DNA of 64,000 nucleotides from Thelonectria olida (Eukaryota > Ascomycota > Sordariomycetes > Hypocreales > Nectriaceae), in contig JAGPYM010000001.1 in assembly GCA_020736575.1 (NCBI GenBank), positions 1,178,001-1,242,000 on the forward strand, read 5' to 3'. The notes beneath the pieces are model-generated. The model was not told the DNA's origin, did not search any database, and worked only from the letters and a program-made list of their open reading frames with translations. The first letter of the stretch is position 1, and every line of letters begins with the position of its first letter. This document shows, piece by piece, positions 1 through 12,981 of the stretch. The position numbers and the translations under genes are program-made.

Positions 1-2
1 CC

Positions 3-536
3 TCGGTTGAGAAAGACCCCGATGCTAGATTCGAGTACTTTACCAGTGCCATTGTGCCGTCTCTTGTCAAGCGCACAAAGGATGCCAGTGGCACTCTCAT
101 CTTCATTCCCTCATATCTCGACTTCGTTCGAGTCCGCAACTACTTCGCCACCTCGTCTGCTGTCAACGACGTTACTTTCGGCGCAATTTCTGAGTACGCA
201 GATGTGCCCGAGGCGTCCCGAGCACGCTCCCACTTCCTCAGCGGCCGGCACCGTCTTCTGCTGTACACGGAGCGAGCGCACCATTTCCGCCGTTATCAGT
301 TCAGGGGCGTTCGGCAGGTGATTTTCTATGGTCTACCCGACAATCCCATCTTCTACAATGAGATTGCGGGCGGATATTTGAGTAAGAGTGAGCAGGATCT
401 GAACATTGAGCCCGGCCAGGGCACCGTGAGAGTCACCTTCTCCAAATATGACGTGATGAAGTTGGAGCGGATCGCGGGGTCCAAGAGGGTTGGCAAGATG
501 ATTCAGGAGCGCGGTGATACCTTTGAATTTATTTAG
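3..536 (+). CDS. UTP25: UTP25 C-terminus (SSU processome factor), 5' truncated by window edge
   Basis: This is the last 177 codons of a gene entering from the left edge, in the frame starting at base 3 and ending with TAG at 534-536. UTP25 (Digestive organ expansion factor family) is a nucleolar component of the U3 snoRNP small-subunit processome needed for early 18S rRNA processing. The visible part matches the degenerate helicase-like C-terminal half of the family: a block around [19 protein letters not shown], then an acidic stretch with ISEYAD, then the [21 protein letters not shown] block and [18 protein letters not shown], the strongest family hallmark. The family is about 700 residues long, so most of the gene lies outside. 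No intron is evident here. Its 3' end faces that of the bL17m gene 234 bases away. Family assignment is from recognised motifs; no search was run. Confidence 0.87.
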   Translation, partial: SVEKDPDARFEYFTSAIVPSLVKRTKDASGTLIFIPSYLDFVRVRNYFATSSAVNDVTFGAISEYADVPEASRARSHFLSGRHRLLLYTERAHHFRRYQFRGVRQVIFYGLPDNPIFYNEIAGGYLSKSEQDLNIEPGQGTVRVTFSKYDVMKLERIAGSKRVGKMIQERGDTFEFI

Positions 537-770
537 ACGGCACCTATATAATGGCGTGGCGATTTCTTCGAAAGGAGTTTTAAACAATTTGGGATCTTGG
601 AGAAGGACGGTATACTAAAAGTTCGATATCACAGTAGATGGCTCGTTAAATGCGTTCTATGCAAAACATTGTCAGAATAACTGAATACGTTATGGTATAA
701 TTGGTACAGATTTTTGTACATGTCATGTCATGTGGTGATCCTCTTGCCGATTTAATGATACATCTCGCAT

Positions 771-1612
771 CTATTGCGATTTCTTCTGGTTCCGCGCAGC
801 CTGCTTCACGCTCTCGGGCACAATGGCGTCGGCCATTTCCTTCGCCGTCTCCTGGTTCTTATCCGCAAGGCGAGCGGCCTCCCTCTCAGCACCCGAGTCC
901 CCCTCCTCCCTCTCTTTTATCGCCGCTGGGGTGTCCTCGCCGGTTCGCAGGGCGATGAACTTTTGCACCATGGCCTCAAAGGGGCCCTCGCCGCGGAACT
1001 GCGTCACCTTCTTGATGTTGATGCGGGTCACGGGGGTGTGATCCTGACCGAGAACGCGATCGCGAGCGACGGTCTTGGCGGCCATCATGAAGCGGGTGTC
1101 CTTGGGGCCATCGACTAACTCGAGAATGGCGCTCTCGCCCTGGTCGTATTCGTTCTTGGACTCGGTGCGGACTACGCGGGTGTAGCCACCATCGCGGGGC
1201 ATGTACCGTTCTCGGAGCTCACCAAAGAGCTTGGGGAGGAGGATGTGAGGAGTCTGTGTATTCCAATTCAGTCAGCCGCGTTCAGTTTTCCTTCTTCTGC
1301 CTTCTTCTTGGCTGATTCTGTGGTCTCGTGTCCTCTCCTGTCGTGCTCGTCCAACTCGGTATCCGTCCACTGCTCTCCTCAATTGGGGCCACGTACGTAG
1401 AGAATTCCCTGCGCTGATCGTCTGCAGGGTTCATTGTTGCGCTTCGCAAGGGTGATGAGCTTCTCGGCCATGCGTTGGGCCTCCTTGGCTTTGGCGTAGG
1501 TGGTGTGGATGTGCTCATATTGGACGAGCTGGGTGACAAGACCACGCAACAGGGCCTTTCGAGCCGCTGAGTCGCGGCTCAGATGTCTGTATTTGACGAG
1601 ACCACCGGCCAT
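771..1612 (-). CDS. MRPL8: mitochondrial large-subunit ribosomal protein bL17m (MRPL8 type)
   Basis: Two exons, 1612-1397 and 1253-771, with an intron at 1396-1254 (143 nt; donor GTACGT, acceptor CAG), encode 232 residues. bL17m is a structural protein of the mitochondrial 54S subunit. Exon 1 opens with MAGGLVKYRHLSRDSAARKA and contains LVTQLVQYEHIHTTYAKAKE, the classic bL17 core in which the conserved helix contacts 23S-type rRNA. The join gives QGILY-TPHILLPKLF followed by LRERY and RDGGYTRV, exactly the order expected in bacterial L17. Residues from about 175 onward form a Lys/Glu-rich fungal extension absent from the bacterial protein. The start is the only Met that keeps the conserved N-terminus, and no separate presequence is obvious, which is common for bL17m. 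The gene is divergent from MIC12, with 396 bases between the two starts. The intron is read through by a different frame, so gene finders could truncate it. Confidence 0.93.
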
Positions 1613-2008
1613 TGTATCAGACGGGACGTACTCCCGGGCAGGCGATTTAATTCAGATGTCGTGGTGTTCGATTGCTCGTGGTTCGGATCCGGGGAGGTGG
1701 TTTGGACTTTTGGTGGATTGGAAAATCTTTGGCTTGGCGCGGAGCCGGCACGTTTACTCTGCCGTGCCGAACGAAGAGGCTCTGCGCCGCTACGTCAACC
1801 CACCACTCGCCGGAACCTCAACCCAACACGCCAGCCCACGTTCCTCGACGACAAATATACCCGCGATCCGGGAGCCATTGGAGCTCGCGCGCGCTATGAG
1901 ACGTTGCATCTAGGTCAATTCCCGACATTGGCTCTCGAATTGGTCTCTTTCCCACACGCAATCCGTGCAAATTACCTCATCCTCGGTCGACCGGCCTAAG
2001 CTCCAATC
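1613..2008. promoter_or_regulatory. shared bidirectional promoter of bL17m and MIC12
   Basis: This 396-base spacer separates the divergent start codons of two mitochondrial protein genes, so it must hold both promoters and both 5' leaders. It has no convincing TATA box and no credible coding frame. A CCAAT pentamer sits at 2003-2007, directly before the MIC12 start codon, where it would be transcribed leader rather than a usual promoter element. Shared control of the two genes is inferred from position only. Confidence 0.6.
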
Positions 2009-2733
2009 ATGGGCTTCACCACTGGTTTTGTGCGCATTTCCGACTCCGATTGATAAGACAAACAAGAAATGTTTCTAACTCTCTCGGAAAATAGACTGGC
2101 GGTGTCACACTCACTCTCTCTCTCGCCTACCTCACCGTCCTCACCCACCAACGCAACCGCGAACAGCAGGGCCAAGCTCTCCGCGCCCAGGCCCTCGCCC
2201 TCCAGGGCCTCGTCGAGCCCTTCCCTCCTCTGCCGCCCCCTACGCGCTCCGAGGTCGCCGCCGCTCAGCGCGCAACCGCCGTCGAGGTCGCCAAGGACCG
2301 ATGGAACACCGAAGTCATGAACGCGGTGCGGTGGGTGCAGCGTACCGATTGGGTCCAGGTGCGAGAGGGTCTTGAGGAGAGCGCATCACGGCTATTTGGC
2401 TACACTGTGAACGGTGCTTCCGACGCCGCTGAAAAGAAAATTGAACCTGCCCTGACGGAGGGTGTTGTCAAGGTGGCTGCTGCTGCTACCGGTGCCTTTG
2501 AGGAGGCTAGGGCCAAGGGCAAGGAGGTGATTGTTGCCACTATCGAGAACGGCAAGGAGGTTATTCAGAATCTTGAGGGCGGAGCTCAGCCCACTCTGAG
2601 CCCCGTACAAATGGCTCTCAACCAGCGTTATGAGAAGCCCAGTGTCCAGGTGCACAAGACCGTGGAACAGGCTCTAGCAGAGCGATACCAACCGGTGGAC
2701 AAGCGTGACACTTCCTTGTTGAGGGGAGTGTGA
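2009..2733 (+). CDS. MIC12: MICOS complex subunit MIC12
   Basis: Two exons, 2009-2029 (7 codons) and 2095-2733, with an intron at 2030-2094 (65 nt; donor GTGCGC, acceptor TAG), encode 219 residues. MIC12 (Aim5/Fmp51 in yeast) is an inner-membrane subunit of MICOS that helps hold crista junctions. The spliced N-terminus MGFTTGFTGGVTLTLSLAYL is the family signature: a single membrane span at about residues 6-23 with no cleavable presequence, followed by basic HQRNRE. The middle carries the conserved ATAVEVAKDRWNTEV segment and an RWVQ.TDW helix. The rest is a long amphipathic, Ala/Glu-rich intermembrane-space region. Without the tiny first exon the membrane anchor is lost, so an automatic model starting at a later Met (for example 2317) would be wrong. 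It is divergent from bL17m. Confidence 0.9.
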
Positions 2734-3114
2734 AGTGGCTGACGAAATGATCGGGTTTTCGCTCGATACATGTCGTGTCGGCTGTGCATTGATTCGTGTA
2801 CCACCATCTCCTAGAGTTGCTTCAATAGAAAAACGGACTGTATGATCGCTGGAAGATGGAGATATCCTCATTATTGTAAAGAGCTGAGCCCTTGGAAGCT
2901 TCGAATCATGTTATGGCAAAACATATATAACAGAGTTCGCAACGACCGAGATCCTCTCTCAAAATGGTCATTAATCCTTCTTCTCATACGTTTGGGCTAT
3001 ACTGGACGAGAGATTCTGATCCCAGAAGCCTTTTTCAATACCCGAGATCTCTCGATTTAACACCTTCCCGATATTCAGATCCCGAACGACGAGACGTTTA
3101 AAACGGGCTAGAAA
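2734..3114. other. intergenic, 3' region of MIC12
   Basis: This stretch holds the 3' untranslated region of MIC12 and any promoter of the small gene at 3115. A TATATAA-like run occurs near 2925-2931. Open frames here are short and show no recognisable protein. Confidence 0.4.
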
Positions 3115-3384
3115 ATGGCTCACGGTAGCGGCAGCAGCAACAGAAAGCACAAGTCCAAAAGCCATCAAGGCAAGGATAAGGCAAAGAGCCGCGAACGCTC
3201 CCCATCCCCTCGCCCAAGGATGACTTCGGAACGGCGAAAGAATGATTTGCACCACGGAATCGAGTGGTTTATCAAGGGCATTTTCAACAAGGATGCGAAG
3301 AGAATGGGAGAAGAGGCGAAGCGGAAGCGACATAAGGAGTGGGAGGAGTCGGACAGAAAGTACGCGGAACGGCACTATAAGTAG
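3115..3384 (+). CDS. small basic hydrophilic protein, hypothetical
   Basis: This open frame of 89 residues has a favourable start context (GAAAATGGCT). I do not recognise the protein. Residues 1-40 are Ser/Lys/Arg-rich with an RS-like patch (SRERSPSPRPR); residues 41-89 are predicted helical and charged, with the aromatic knot GIEWFIKGIF followed by alternating Lys/Arg/Glu up to RHYK. There is no signal peptide or membrane span. Its composition would fit a nuclear or RNA-binding role, but that is only inference. A longer frame of 134 codons runs antisense over it (3375-2971) with hydrophobic content; I judge that to be a shadow because the plus-strand frame has the better start context and a protein-like, non-random composition. 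An upstream exon is possible. Conservation in related species would decide. Confidence 0.45.
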   Translation: MAHGSGSSNRKHKSKSHQGKDKAKSRERSPSPRPRMTSERRKNDLHHGIEWFIKGIFNKDAKRMGEEAKRKRHKEWEESDRKYAERHYK

Positions 3385-6300
3385 TCAACACGGCAAGGAC
3401 AAGAAGTGAAAGCCGGCAGATAAACATGAAGGAGTTAGGGGCGAGGAAGAGGAAGTGACAATGATGGATTGGTTTAAGAGAACGTGCTTCAGATCTGTGC
3501 GTTCAAGCGAAACTGTTTCACTGTGGTGATCTTGTAGCAACCGGATCAAGCCATCAAGTTCAAAGCTTGAGGTTGGGATAGAAGCGAGGGTTAGACTCAG
3601 TCCGTGATGTTGAATCGAATGAGATGACATTGAGTTTCATGCGGGCATGGGAACGAATTAATAGTCTCGCGAATAGGTCTCTGCTTCATTTTACATCATT
3701 CAATAAAGTACAGCAGAGCTTTCCTTAATCAAAACACGCTGAGGGACAGTTATAAACAGTCTGACGAGCCTGATGACGGCCGACTTGGGAGAATGACAAT
3801 ACATTACGGGGAGTATATGTGACTCCAGAGCCTGTTCCAGCATGAGTCGCGGACTACCAGAATCTTAACACTACCTATTGAGTACAACGTTTTTGGCAAC
3901 TATCAGTAAAAGTCTGCTGCGGAAACAGGACAAATACCACGGTGATGACCGCCGATTCACTCCTAGGAGTTACAGGGGGCTCATCACGACAAGGCTGGTG
4001 ATGGTGACGAGGGCTGACATGGAATCAGCATGACGACATTCAATGGTACTTGTCATGTTTAGACGAGCTATTTATAAGCAGATCATCAGGATGAACGTGA
4101 GGTGGCAAGATTAAAGACGGCGGAAGTCGATCTTCGACAAGAGAATCAACACTGTCTCGCAAGATGCCGCTCGTGGTCTTGGGCGGAAGTTGCAGCTCGC
4201 TCAAGCACATACGACCATAGCTCTTAGAAAACACTATGTCCCGTCAAGTTTTTGTTTTCTGTTCAAGCGCATGAGAGTTGCGCCTTGCATTTACTACTAG
4301 ACACGCTGGTGGTCTTAATAATAAAAGATAGCATACATGGGAATAAATATTAGAAAGGTCACCAGATAGTAATCTATGGTTAACAATTTGCCTATATTTT
4401 ATAGTAGCATATTGTTTTTATCCAGTTGGTGCAAAATTACACAAGAATCGATCACCGACAATTGGTGACACCCACAGAGCACCAAAATCTACTAGTTTGT
4501 GCAGAGCTTATTGATGTCGACCGTTTCGTGCCGTCCGTACCGTTTTACGATTGAGAAACGGACTTCGTCTTCGCGTGCTTTTGGCATGAGAACATTGTCA
4601 TTGTCGTCGTTGTCGTCGTCGTTATCAACATCTCCGCCGTGGAACCTACTCTTGCCTTCAAAATGCAGGGTATTGTGTTCAAGTATAGACAGGAAAAGTG
4701 GGAGCTGACTGTACTCTGGAGATCTCTCTACTGGTGGTGCAACAAACTCGCCAATCCCGATATCGCCAGCCACAATGTTTCCTGTGATGGCCTTTCATCC
4801 CTGATGCCATATATCGTTGGCCACCTATAGTGGTCCGGCACCCGGCCATTGTGCACAAGAAGATGGTCCCAAGCGTGTGGTTTGGATCGCGGGAATGCTA
4901 GACAGCATCCTTGACAGTCGTAAACCGTTCGTGACAGTGCTTGTGTCGGCAGGGGAAAGGGTGAGTATGCAATTTTGCGTGCCTGTTTGCGGGGCATTCT
5001 CGGGCGGTTATGGCAGACTTGACATCCTGGCGTTCATCACTCTCAGAGAACTACTACGTAGAACTCTTCTTACCAAAGAACCAAGTTATGGGAGTGAATA
5101 AACTGTAGTGGGAAATCCTATTCCCCCAGGAATTGCAGGGGTAAATGAGTCGGCGCAACTTTGCAGGCAGCACAGGGTAGTTGAGATGGCCGGAATGTAT
5201 CAGGCTTAGACTTCGCAGGGAAATCATATTCAATTGGCGAATTGTATTCCGGGGCCGCAAGAGACTCCCAATGTACTTGGTAGTCAAGACGGCTTTAGTT
5301 GTTGCCAGGGTTCGGTCACAAATATTGTCGTTGGTAAGAGTACGGATATACGCCATCTAAGGTCATCATGACACCCACCCATCGGAGGGTTTGGTCATGG
5401 CCAAAGCGTATCCCACCCAGGTCAATACATCTCACCCTTGAATTTCCAACTTGGCATTGGCTAACAAGGTAAGAGAAAAACTGCACACAAATTGGATAGA
5501 CGGCAAGTTGGACAGACGGAGAGAAATAAAGTAACAAATGCCGTCTTAAAAGTGCATCATGACTAAGTCAATTGGTTTCAGAGCGAACGAGCAGGTGCAA
5601 AATGCCCGAGATGCCGTACTACCCCACTCTCACGTAAACCGTTGCGGTGAGTTTGGATGGGGCCGGCAGGAGAGGCCGGGAAGACTGGCGGACGGCAATT
5701 GCACATGTGGGAAAAGTCTTGCTGCGGGACAGAGCGAGAAGCGAGAATGGAAAGAGAGAAGCTAGAAGGAAGGAGCGAACGAGCGAAGGCGGAGATGCTC
5801 TGCGCACACGACCTGAAATTTGAAAGTCTGGGGCCGTGATTGGCCTGGCGCTATCGGCGGGGTAGGAGGAGTTTTTCCTAGGGCGCCGCCACCATCCACA
5901 TGCCCCCCGGACCCCTCAAGAGCCGGTGGCACCGTCCAACCGTCCCGGAGGTAAAAGAGACCCTTTGAGGACTTGGCAGGCAATTTGTTCCGCATTCCGA
6001 GGTTGACCGAACTTTGTCCCGCCCGCGGAGGTACGAATACAGCGCCTGGCTACTTCGTAAGGCTTATGTTGGATTATCGCAATTCGCTCATTGGTAATCC
6101 TGCCCTCCCTTGTTGACTCGGCCCTGTAGGTACGGAGCGCAGGTGCGACCAATTCCCTTCTTTCTTTTCGTCACCCATTTCTTTTCTTCTTTCTTCTCCT
6201 CCGTCTTCCCTCCTCTACCCAACCTCGTCCTTCTTCCCTTTTCTTGCTTCCTCTTGGATCAAGTCGATTGCTTCACGTCGCTGTCGTCGTCGTTGCATTG

Positions 6301-6508
6301 ATCTTTCCTCTCTTCGCTGTTATCTAGAAAGAACCCCAACGACCTGTTCGAGACCCGGGCAGTTCCGCTTTACACTAGGCCCCTCCGAATTTTTGGCCAC
6401 CTCCACTCTCTGTCATCGCGACCGGTCCCCCTTTCGCCGACTACTTCACCTCCAACTTCCAATTCTCATCCCAATTCCTCCTCAGCCAGTTCAATCCAGC
6501 CAGCGACC
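3385..6508. other. 3.1 kb intergenic region, possible gene relic near 4.5-5.0 kb
   Basis: No intact gene is visible. The stretch at roughly 4240-4450 is AT-rich. On the minus strand two adjoining frames (4997-4728 and 4773-4492) contain protein-like text, including an acidic Asp/Asn run encoded by an imperfect GTC/GTT repeat at about 4590-4623. They have no recognisable family and no good splice joins, so they could be a decayed gene or chance. From about 6150 to 6500 the sequence becomes strongly C/T-rich on the plus strand, the usual look of a fungal promoter and leader, here serving the downstream heme gene. A CCAAT box in reverse orientation (ATTGG) lies near 5839, far from the start codon. 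Confidence 0.4.
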
Positions 6509-7744
<1,236 letters not shown>

Positions 7745-10700
7745 GAAACGATATCATGCGGGGGGGTTGGGGACCTGGGCGTCAGGAGTTTTTTCCTTTA
7801 ACATATTTTGGGTGATTTTCCAGGGAAGCATGGAGCCGGAATTCAACGTTTGGGATGGGATATGCATAATGGTCTCTCTTTTCATCGCCGATGAGCGATC
7901 CCCTGCGAGGGGCGTGTTGTAAAACAACAATACTGTTCGGGTCTACCATGGTAGAGGAGTGCGTATCAATCTAGGCATACGCCAATAGACGGCGGATCAC
8001 AATAAAAGACTCTCACATCTTCAAAGAAGTTTAGTCACGACAGAGATGTAATTGCATGGGCACATTTTCGGTGGCGCCACTTCATTACTATGCGGCTCAT
8101 GGTGCGACGGAGACTCGGGAGTTGTGCACTGAGCCTGTGGACATGGCACCACATATACAAACCAGGGCAACCGAGAGTATCTTGTTTCGATTTTCGGGGA
8201 TGCGACGTCAAATCCACAAGGGACGGGGATGATGATGGGGCCTCGGCCGTGCAACGCGAGAATTTTCCAGCCACAAGAGAACGAGCGGAGGGCAAGGGCC
8301 GTGTTTGCAAGGAAACAAGTGGTGACGTGGGGTTTAGGGGTAGATGAATCAACAGATCCTCATCTGATGAGAGCTGAATTTGCTGGCTGGACAAGAGACA
8401 GAATGGCGGATCAGACAACAGGAGTTGGTTATCGCATAGACAACTGCATAGACGCCTCTGACGATGCAACTTCTCGTTGCAGATACGCCCGTGTCTAGTA
8501 TATAATCGAGAAGTGGAGCGGCCTCTTCCAGCTTCATGTTTATCACTGCCGAGGATTTGCTCTGCGCTTTGGTTTCCTTTTTTTTTTTTTTTTTTTTTTA
8601 GTTTATTCGACATGTTGCAATGTCTGTTCGCCCGAGGGGGGTTGCAGAGTATGGCCCTGAATAGCCTTGCTGATGGCACTTTGTAACCGTGAACAAACCA
8701 GGGGAAGCGTCAGAGTCAGCCAAGGCAATCTGCGACAGACGCCGGGGTCCGAAGAAACGCAAAGAAGCGATGCGATACGCGGAAACATTTTAGAGGTTGT
8801 TTACCAACCTTGCAAAGGGAGCATGCGAAGAGGGAACGTGACGGGCAAAGGGGAGGGACAAGGCTGGAAATATGGCGAGGAGGTGAGCGCTGCCGTGCTA
8901 CTGGTGACGTAGGTATACAGGGCCATAAAGACGGAAGGGACCGGCATGATCAGCTTCAAGGCGAGGTTGAGCTGCGCTAGGGACGGGAGGGGTCTTTCCC
9001 CTGGGTTTTACGGCTGAGGACGGATATACATGCTGTTGAGTGAGGCAGGCCATATGGGCGTCAAGTTGAGAGGGACGACTGAATAGATAAATAGAAAGAT
9101 CTGGTTGGCGATGATCGCATGTCTCCGGATTAGCAATAACATGCATAAGATGATGCGATTCGGAAGTCGGCACATGATGAGATGTAGCGATTGGCTCTTC
9201 ATTGCAGTTGCGAGGTTCGTTTCGGACGGACCGGACGAGGAAGAGTTGTGTGTATGTGCTGGTAGAGGTGAAACAGTCTCAGATGTCGGCATCCGAAGCG
9301 GAAAGGGCACGATGGCCGATGACCTGAGCATGGGTACATCAAGTGCAGCTCATGACTTGATCTACATGTCTCCTTATTCCCGCAGATGGGTTGAATGGAT
9401 CATGTTTGTCGAGAGCCCCCCAATCCTTCAACAGAGACAAGAGGAATAAAACTCCGAGACCCAACCAAATGCAGGCAAACCAAGGAAGTGACGCGCGTTT
9501 ATGACATGGTGTCCCAAAAATACCCCTGAAGCGCCTGGATGACACCCTTATCCCTGTCATTGGGTGGGGAGTCGACATGGACGAAGAAGCTTAGCTATGG
9601 AAGAATGGGACGTCTCCAACGGCTTGCACGTGGGCGTGTGCGAAGTGCACTTCGTATCTGTAAATTATTTCTTCGTGTTTGCCTCAAGGTAAGGAGGCAT
9701 TGCTATTGGGAACCAGAGTGGTTTCTGACTGCGAACACTCCAAGTCGCAGAGTGTTTGAGGGGTTCATATATCTCGTATTCAGCGCAGAACAGAGCATTC
9801 AAAGCGCTTTTCACAACGTCTCCCACGGATATAACTACGAAGCAAACGATTTGTTTGGCCAAGACATTTTTAGTCTAAACGGACCTGCGTCGGAATACCG
9901 CCGTCCCTTTGTTTTTCTGAAACACCTTCCCCCCATAGTTGCACAATCAGCTTTTGAGGCACCCGGACCACGGCGGGTTTCCGATGTTTGAGAATGTGGA
10001 CAAATCATGTTGATATGGGGCCTGCAGAACAAAGCGATCCCTGAACATGGGAAAGATGGATGTACGGCACTGTTAGTGTTGAGTTGCTGCATGCACCTAT
10101 GCGTGGGCGACATCCAGCGAGTGCATAGTGCCTGGCGCTTCCTGCGTGTGTCTGTCTGTCGGCTCACTTGGTTGGCTGAGGTTCATCATACATTGGACGT
10201 CTTGTACGTGAGCTGTTCATTATATCCACTCCCTCTCAGGGAGTTGAGCATTGCACATGGCACTCTCGGCAGCAGGGAAGCAACCGCTCACTGAAACCTT
10301 GCATAGACCTTTATGCATATTCGAGAGCTCGCCGAAACAGCCTGGCATGGTTGCTTCCGGCGAGCGGTGGGTGGGGAGTGAGGTGGTTGTAGTTCTCGCT
10401 ACCGACTCTGGACGGGCGAGCATGGACATTGAGTGGAGGGAGAAGGGGGAAGCCTCGTGAGGAAGAATACGGCAAAAGCGGCTGCATCTCGAGGGATCTT
10501 CATGACGAGAGTCATGAGCTGTTACCGGGGGAGTCCTGTTTCCCATATTATATCCCAGGCCGATCTGCTGCGTCTAGAAAGAAGTGTTCCACATCCCCTG
10601 GGTGCTTGTTTCTGGTTTGCTTCGTTACCTACCTTCATTCACCGGTCGTTCTCTTCTTTGCCCTTGTTCATATCCATTGCGTGATCGTTTCTTCCTGGTC

Positions 10701-10950
10701 CTAAGAAGTCCAGGCGACTTCTACCCCGAGAACACCCAACTTAGACACCTGGAGTGTTCCTGCCTTCTCTCCGTTGCACTTTCCCAACCCGCCCATTCTG
10801 GGGTTCCTTCGCCCTTTCCTCTTTCTTCCCACGATTAATTCCTCTTCACCTGTTCCCTCTTTACGCATTCATACTTCTCTTCCCTCTTCATTCTTTATTC
10901 CAGGCGCTTTCCAGTATCACCGCACCACCACAGCGGGTTGATACTCGACA
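7745..10950. other. 3.2 kb intergenic region without a supported gene
   Basis: No recognisable coding sequence. Open frames at 8035-8679 (minus) and 9539-9991 (plus) are low in protein-like character and lack families. A 22-base T run lies at 8578-8599. From about 10600 to 10940 the plus strand is markedly C/T-rich, the expected promoter and leader of the acyltransferase gene starting at 10951. Confidence 0.45.
8578..8599. repeat. T22 homopolymer
   Basis: An uninterrupted run of 22 T lies in intergenic DNA. It may be a nucleosome-depleting element or a simple slippage product. Length could be uncertain in sequencing. Confidence 0.9.
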
Positions 10951-12571
10951 ATGAACGGCCCATACACAGATGGCCAATCTCCCTCATTCGAGGAGAAGGT
11001 TGGCCTCCTCGACGAACGATCCCTATCCTCAGACAGCGAGAGTGACAATGGCGTCATCGACCTGGACAGTCACTTGCCCTTGATGAAGTGGGTGGCATAT
11101 CTCCTGTCCCCCATAGGATTTCTGCGAAGCCTGCACTGGAGAGCCTCCGTCATTCGCTTCGTCTGGTTCTTCATCCCCAGCTTCCTCCAGGGCCGACAGA
11201 TGCGCGAGCAGATCCGGCCATCCAAAATTCATCCTACGGCCTACCTCGATGGCATGAGAGGCCTCGCCGCCCTCTTCGTCTTCTTCTGCCACTACACCTA
11301 CCAGGGCTTCTCCATAGCATTTGCTTGGGGTTTTGACAACACCAACTACCAATTCATGAAGCTCCCCATCATCCGTCTCTGGTACTCGGGCCCTGCCTCC
11401 GTTTCTATTTTCTTTGTCATCAGCGGATATGCTCTCTCCTACCGACCTATCAAACTCATTCGGAGTCGCAACACCAAGGAGTTTTCCAATGCAATGGCCT
11501 CGACCGTATTTCGCCGCTTCATTCGTCTTTTTGCCCCGACTACCATCTCGACCTTTGTCATCTTCTGCCTTATTCGACTCGGCTTCTACGAGCTGACTCG
11601 GGACTTTGCCAAGGACAAAACCTATCACAGAAACGTCGTCGAGCCCCATCCAGCCCGGTTCGCTAATGGCTGGAACCAACTGTGTGACTGGATTTGGGCA
11701 ACCTTCAACATGATCCATGTCTTCGGCTGGGAAGAACAGGGCGGACGTAATCGTAAGCAAAGCAACGCTGCTGTTTCTGTGTTATTATATACTGACATAT
11801 AATCCCTTAGCATATGATGTTCACTTGTGGACGATACCTATTGAGTATCGCTGCTCGCTCTACCTGTTTCTTGTCATCGTTGGCACCGCTCGGCTTCGAA
11901 CAACATGGCGATATATGACGCTTCTTACTGTCATGGGCGTTACTTACCGAAAGTCACGATGGGAGCTGTTGATGTTCTTCTTTGGAATGGCTCTCGCTGA
12001 ATGGGATCACATTCGAGCCGCTCATGTCTCACACGCCGTTCTTCCCATCTCAGAAAAGCAAGCGAAACCTCGACGCAACATACTGGGCCAGATATTCTGG
12101 AACTTGGTCTGCATCTTGGGTCTTTACCTTTTATCCTTCCCAGACGACGGTTGGGGCAAAACCCCTGGATGGGTTTATCTCAGCACCTGGATCCCTGAGT
12201 GGTGGGTAGGTGCCAAGTTCCGATTCTGGCAGGGCATTGGTGCTGTAGTCTTCATCATCGGTGTTTCGCGTTCATCGCTATTCAAGCGATTCTTCAATTC
12301 CGGCGTCGTTCAGTACTTTGGCAAGATCTCATATGCTCTGTACCTTATGCACGGGCCTGTCATGCATGTCATTGGATATCACTGGGAGAATTTGGCATGG
12401 AGCATCACGGGCGTTGATGGAGAGTGGTATACTGTCGGCTGGGTCCTTGGTGCATGTTTCTGCGTCCCGTCCGTCATCTGGTGTGCGGATATCTTCTGGC
12501 GGGCCGTAGACATTCCTACGGTCAAGTTCGCCAAGTGGCTAGAAAGCAAGGTTGTCATCAAGGAAGATTAG
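10951..12571 (+). CDS. acyltransferase 3 family multispan membrane protein
   Basis: Two exons, 10951-11752 and 11811-12571, with an intron at 11753-11810 (58 nt; GTAAGC to TAG), encode 520 residues. The protein belongs to the acyltransferase-3 family (PF01757), integral membrane enzymes that move acyl groups, often acetyl, onto sugars or other small substrates. A cytosolic N-terminus of about 65 residues rich in Ser/Asp precedes the family opening TAYLDGMRGLAALFVFFCHY, with the conserved Arg and the catalytic-type His. Further family blocks are GPASVSIFFVISGYALSYRP and, just after the splice join, NPYDVHLWTIPIEYR. About ten hydrophobic segments follow, ending with ISYALYLMHGPVMH. The fungal subgroup has no assigned substrate, so none is claimed. 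It converges on the amidohydrolase gene. The long CT-rich leader suggests a normally expressed gene. Confidence 0.9.
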
Positions 12572-12981
12572 AAATCCTTCCCTTGAGAAGAGAATCAATT
12601 CACTGTTTGGAGTTTGGAGTCTAGGACGATATCTGGGGGTACTAACTATTCGGCGTTTATTAAGAAGGTGAATACAAGACACAGACAACAGAGAGCCGCA
12701 GAGACTGGGGCCAGGCGAAAACATGATTATACGATTGGTTGACATATCAAACCAATCTCACTTTACACAAGTTTCATAGACGGAGTGTCAATAAAATGCA
12801 ATACGATTCATATAATTCGTTCCTCATATCGTGTTCATGATCATTGCTCAGCCTTTGTTGATACTGCCCCCGGTCCACGTCTAGTAACAAACAAATTTGC
12901 AAGAAAGACTTTTATCATGCCATTCCCATCCTACTTTTTTACATCGCAATTCAGCTCCATATTCGTTCGGGGCCAACAGCA
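12572..12981. other. convergent intergenic spacer
   Basis: These 410 bases lie between the stop codons of the acyltransferase and the amidohydrolase. They should contain both 3' untranslated regions. I see nothing else. Confidence 0.5.

Noticed and set aside
2971..3375. Minus-strand open frame of 134 codons with hydrophobic segments
   Set aside because: It is antisense to a better plus-strand candidate, and its hydrophobic text is what the complement of Lys/Glu/Arg codons produces.
8035..8679. Minus-strand open frame of 214 codons
   Set aside because: It begins with a Lys run encoded by the T22 tract, has Ser/Pro/Leu-rich shadow-like text, and no recognisable domain.
9539..9991. Plus-strand open frame of 150 codons
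   Set aside because: No family, no promoter context and no credible splice partners; consistent with chance.
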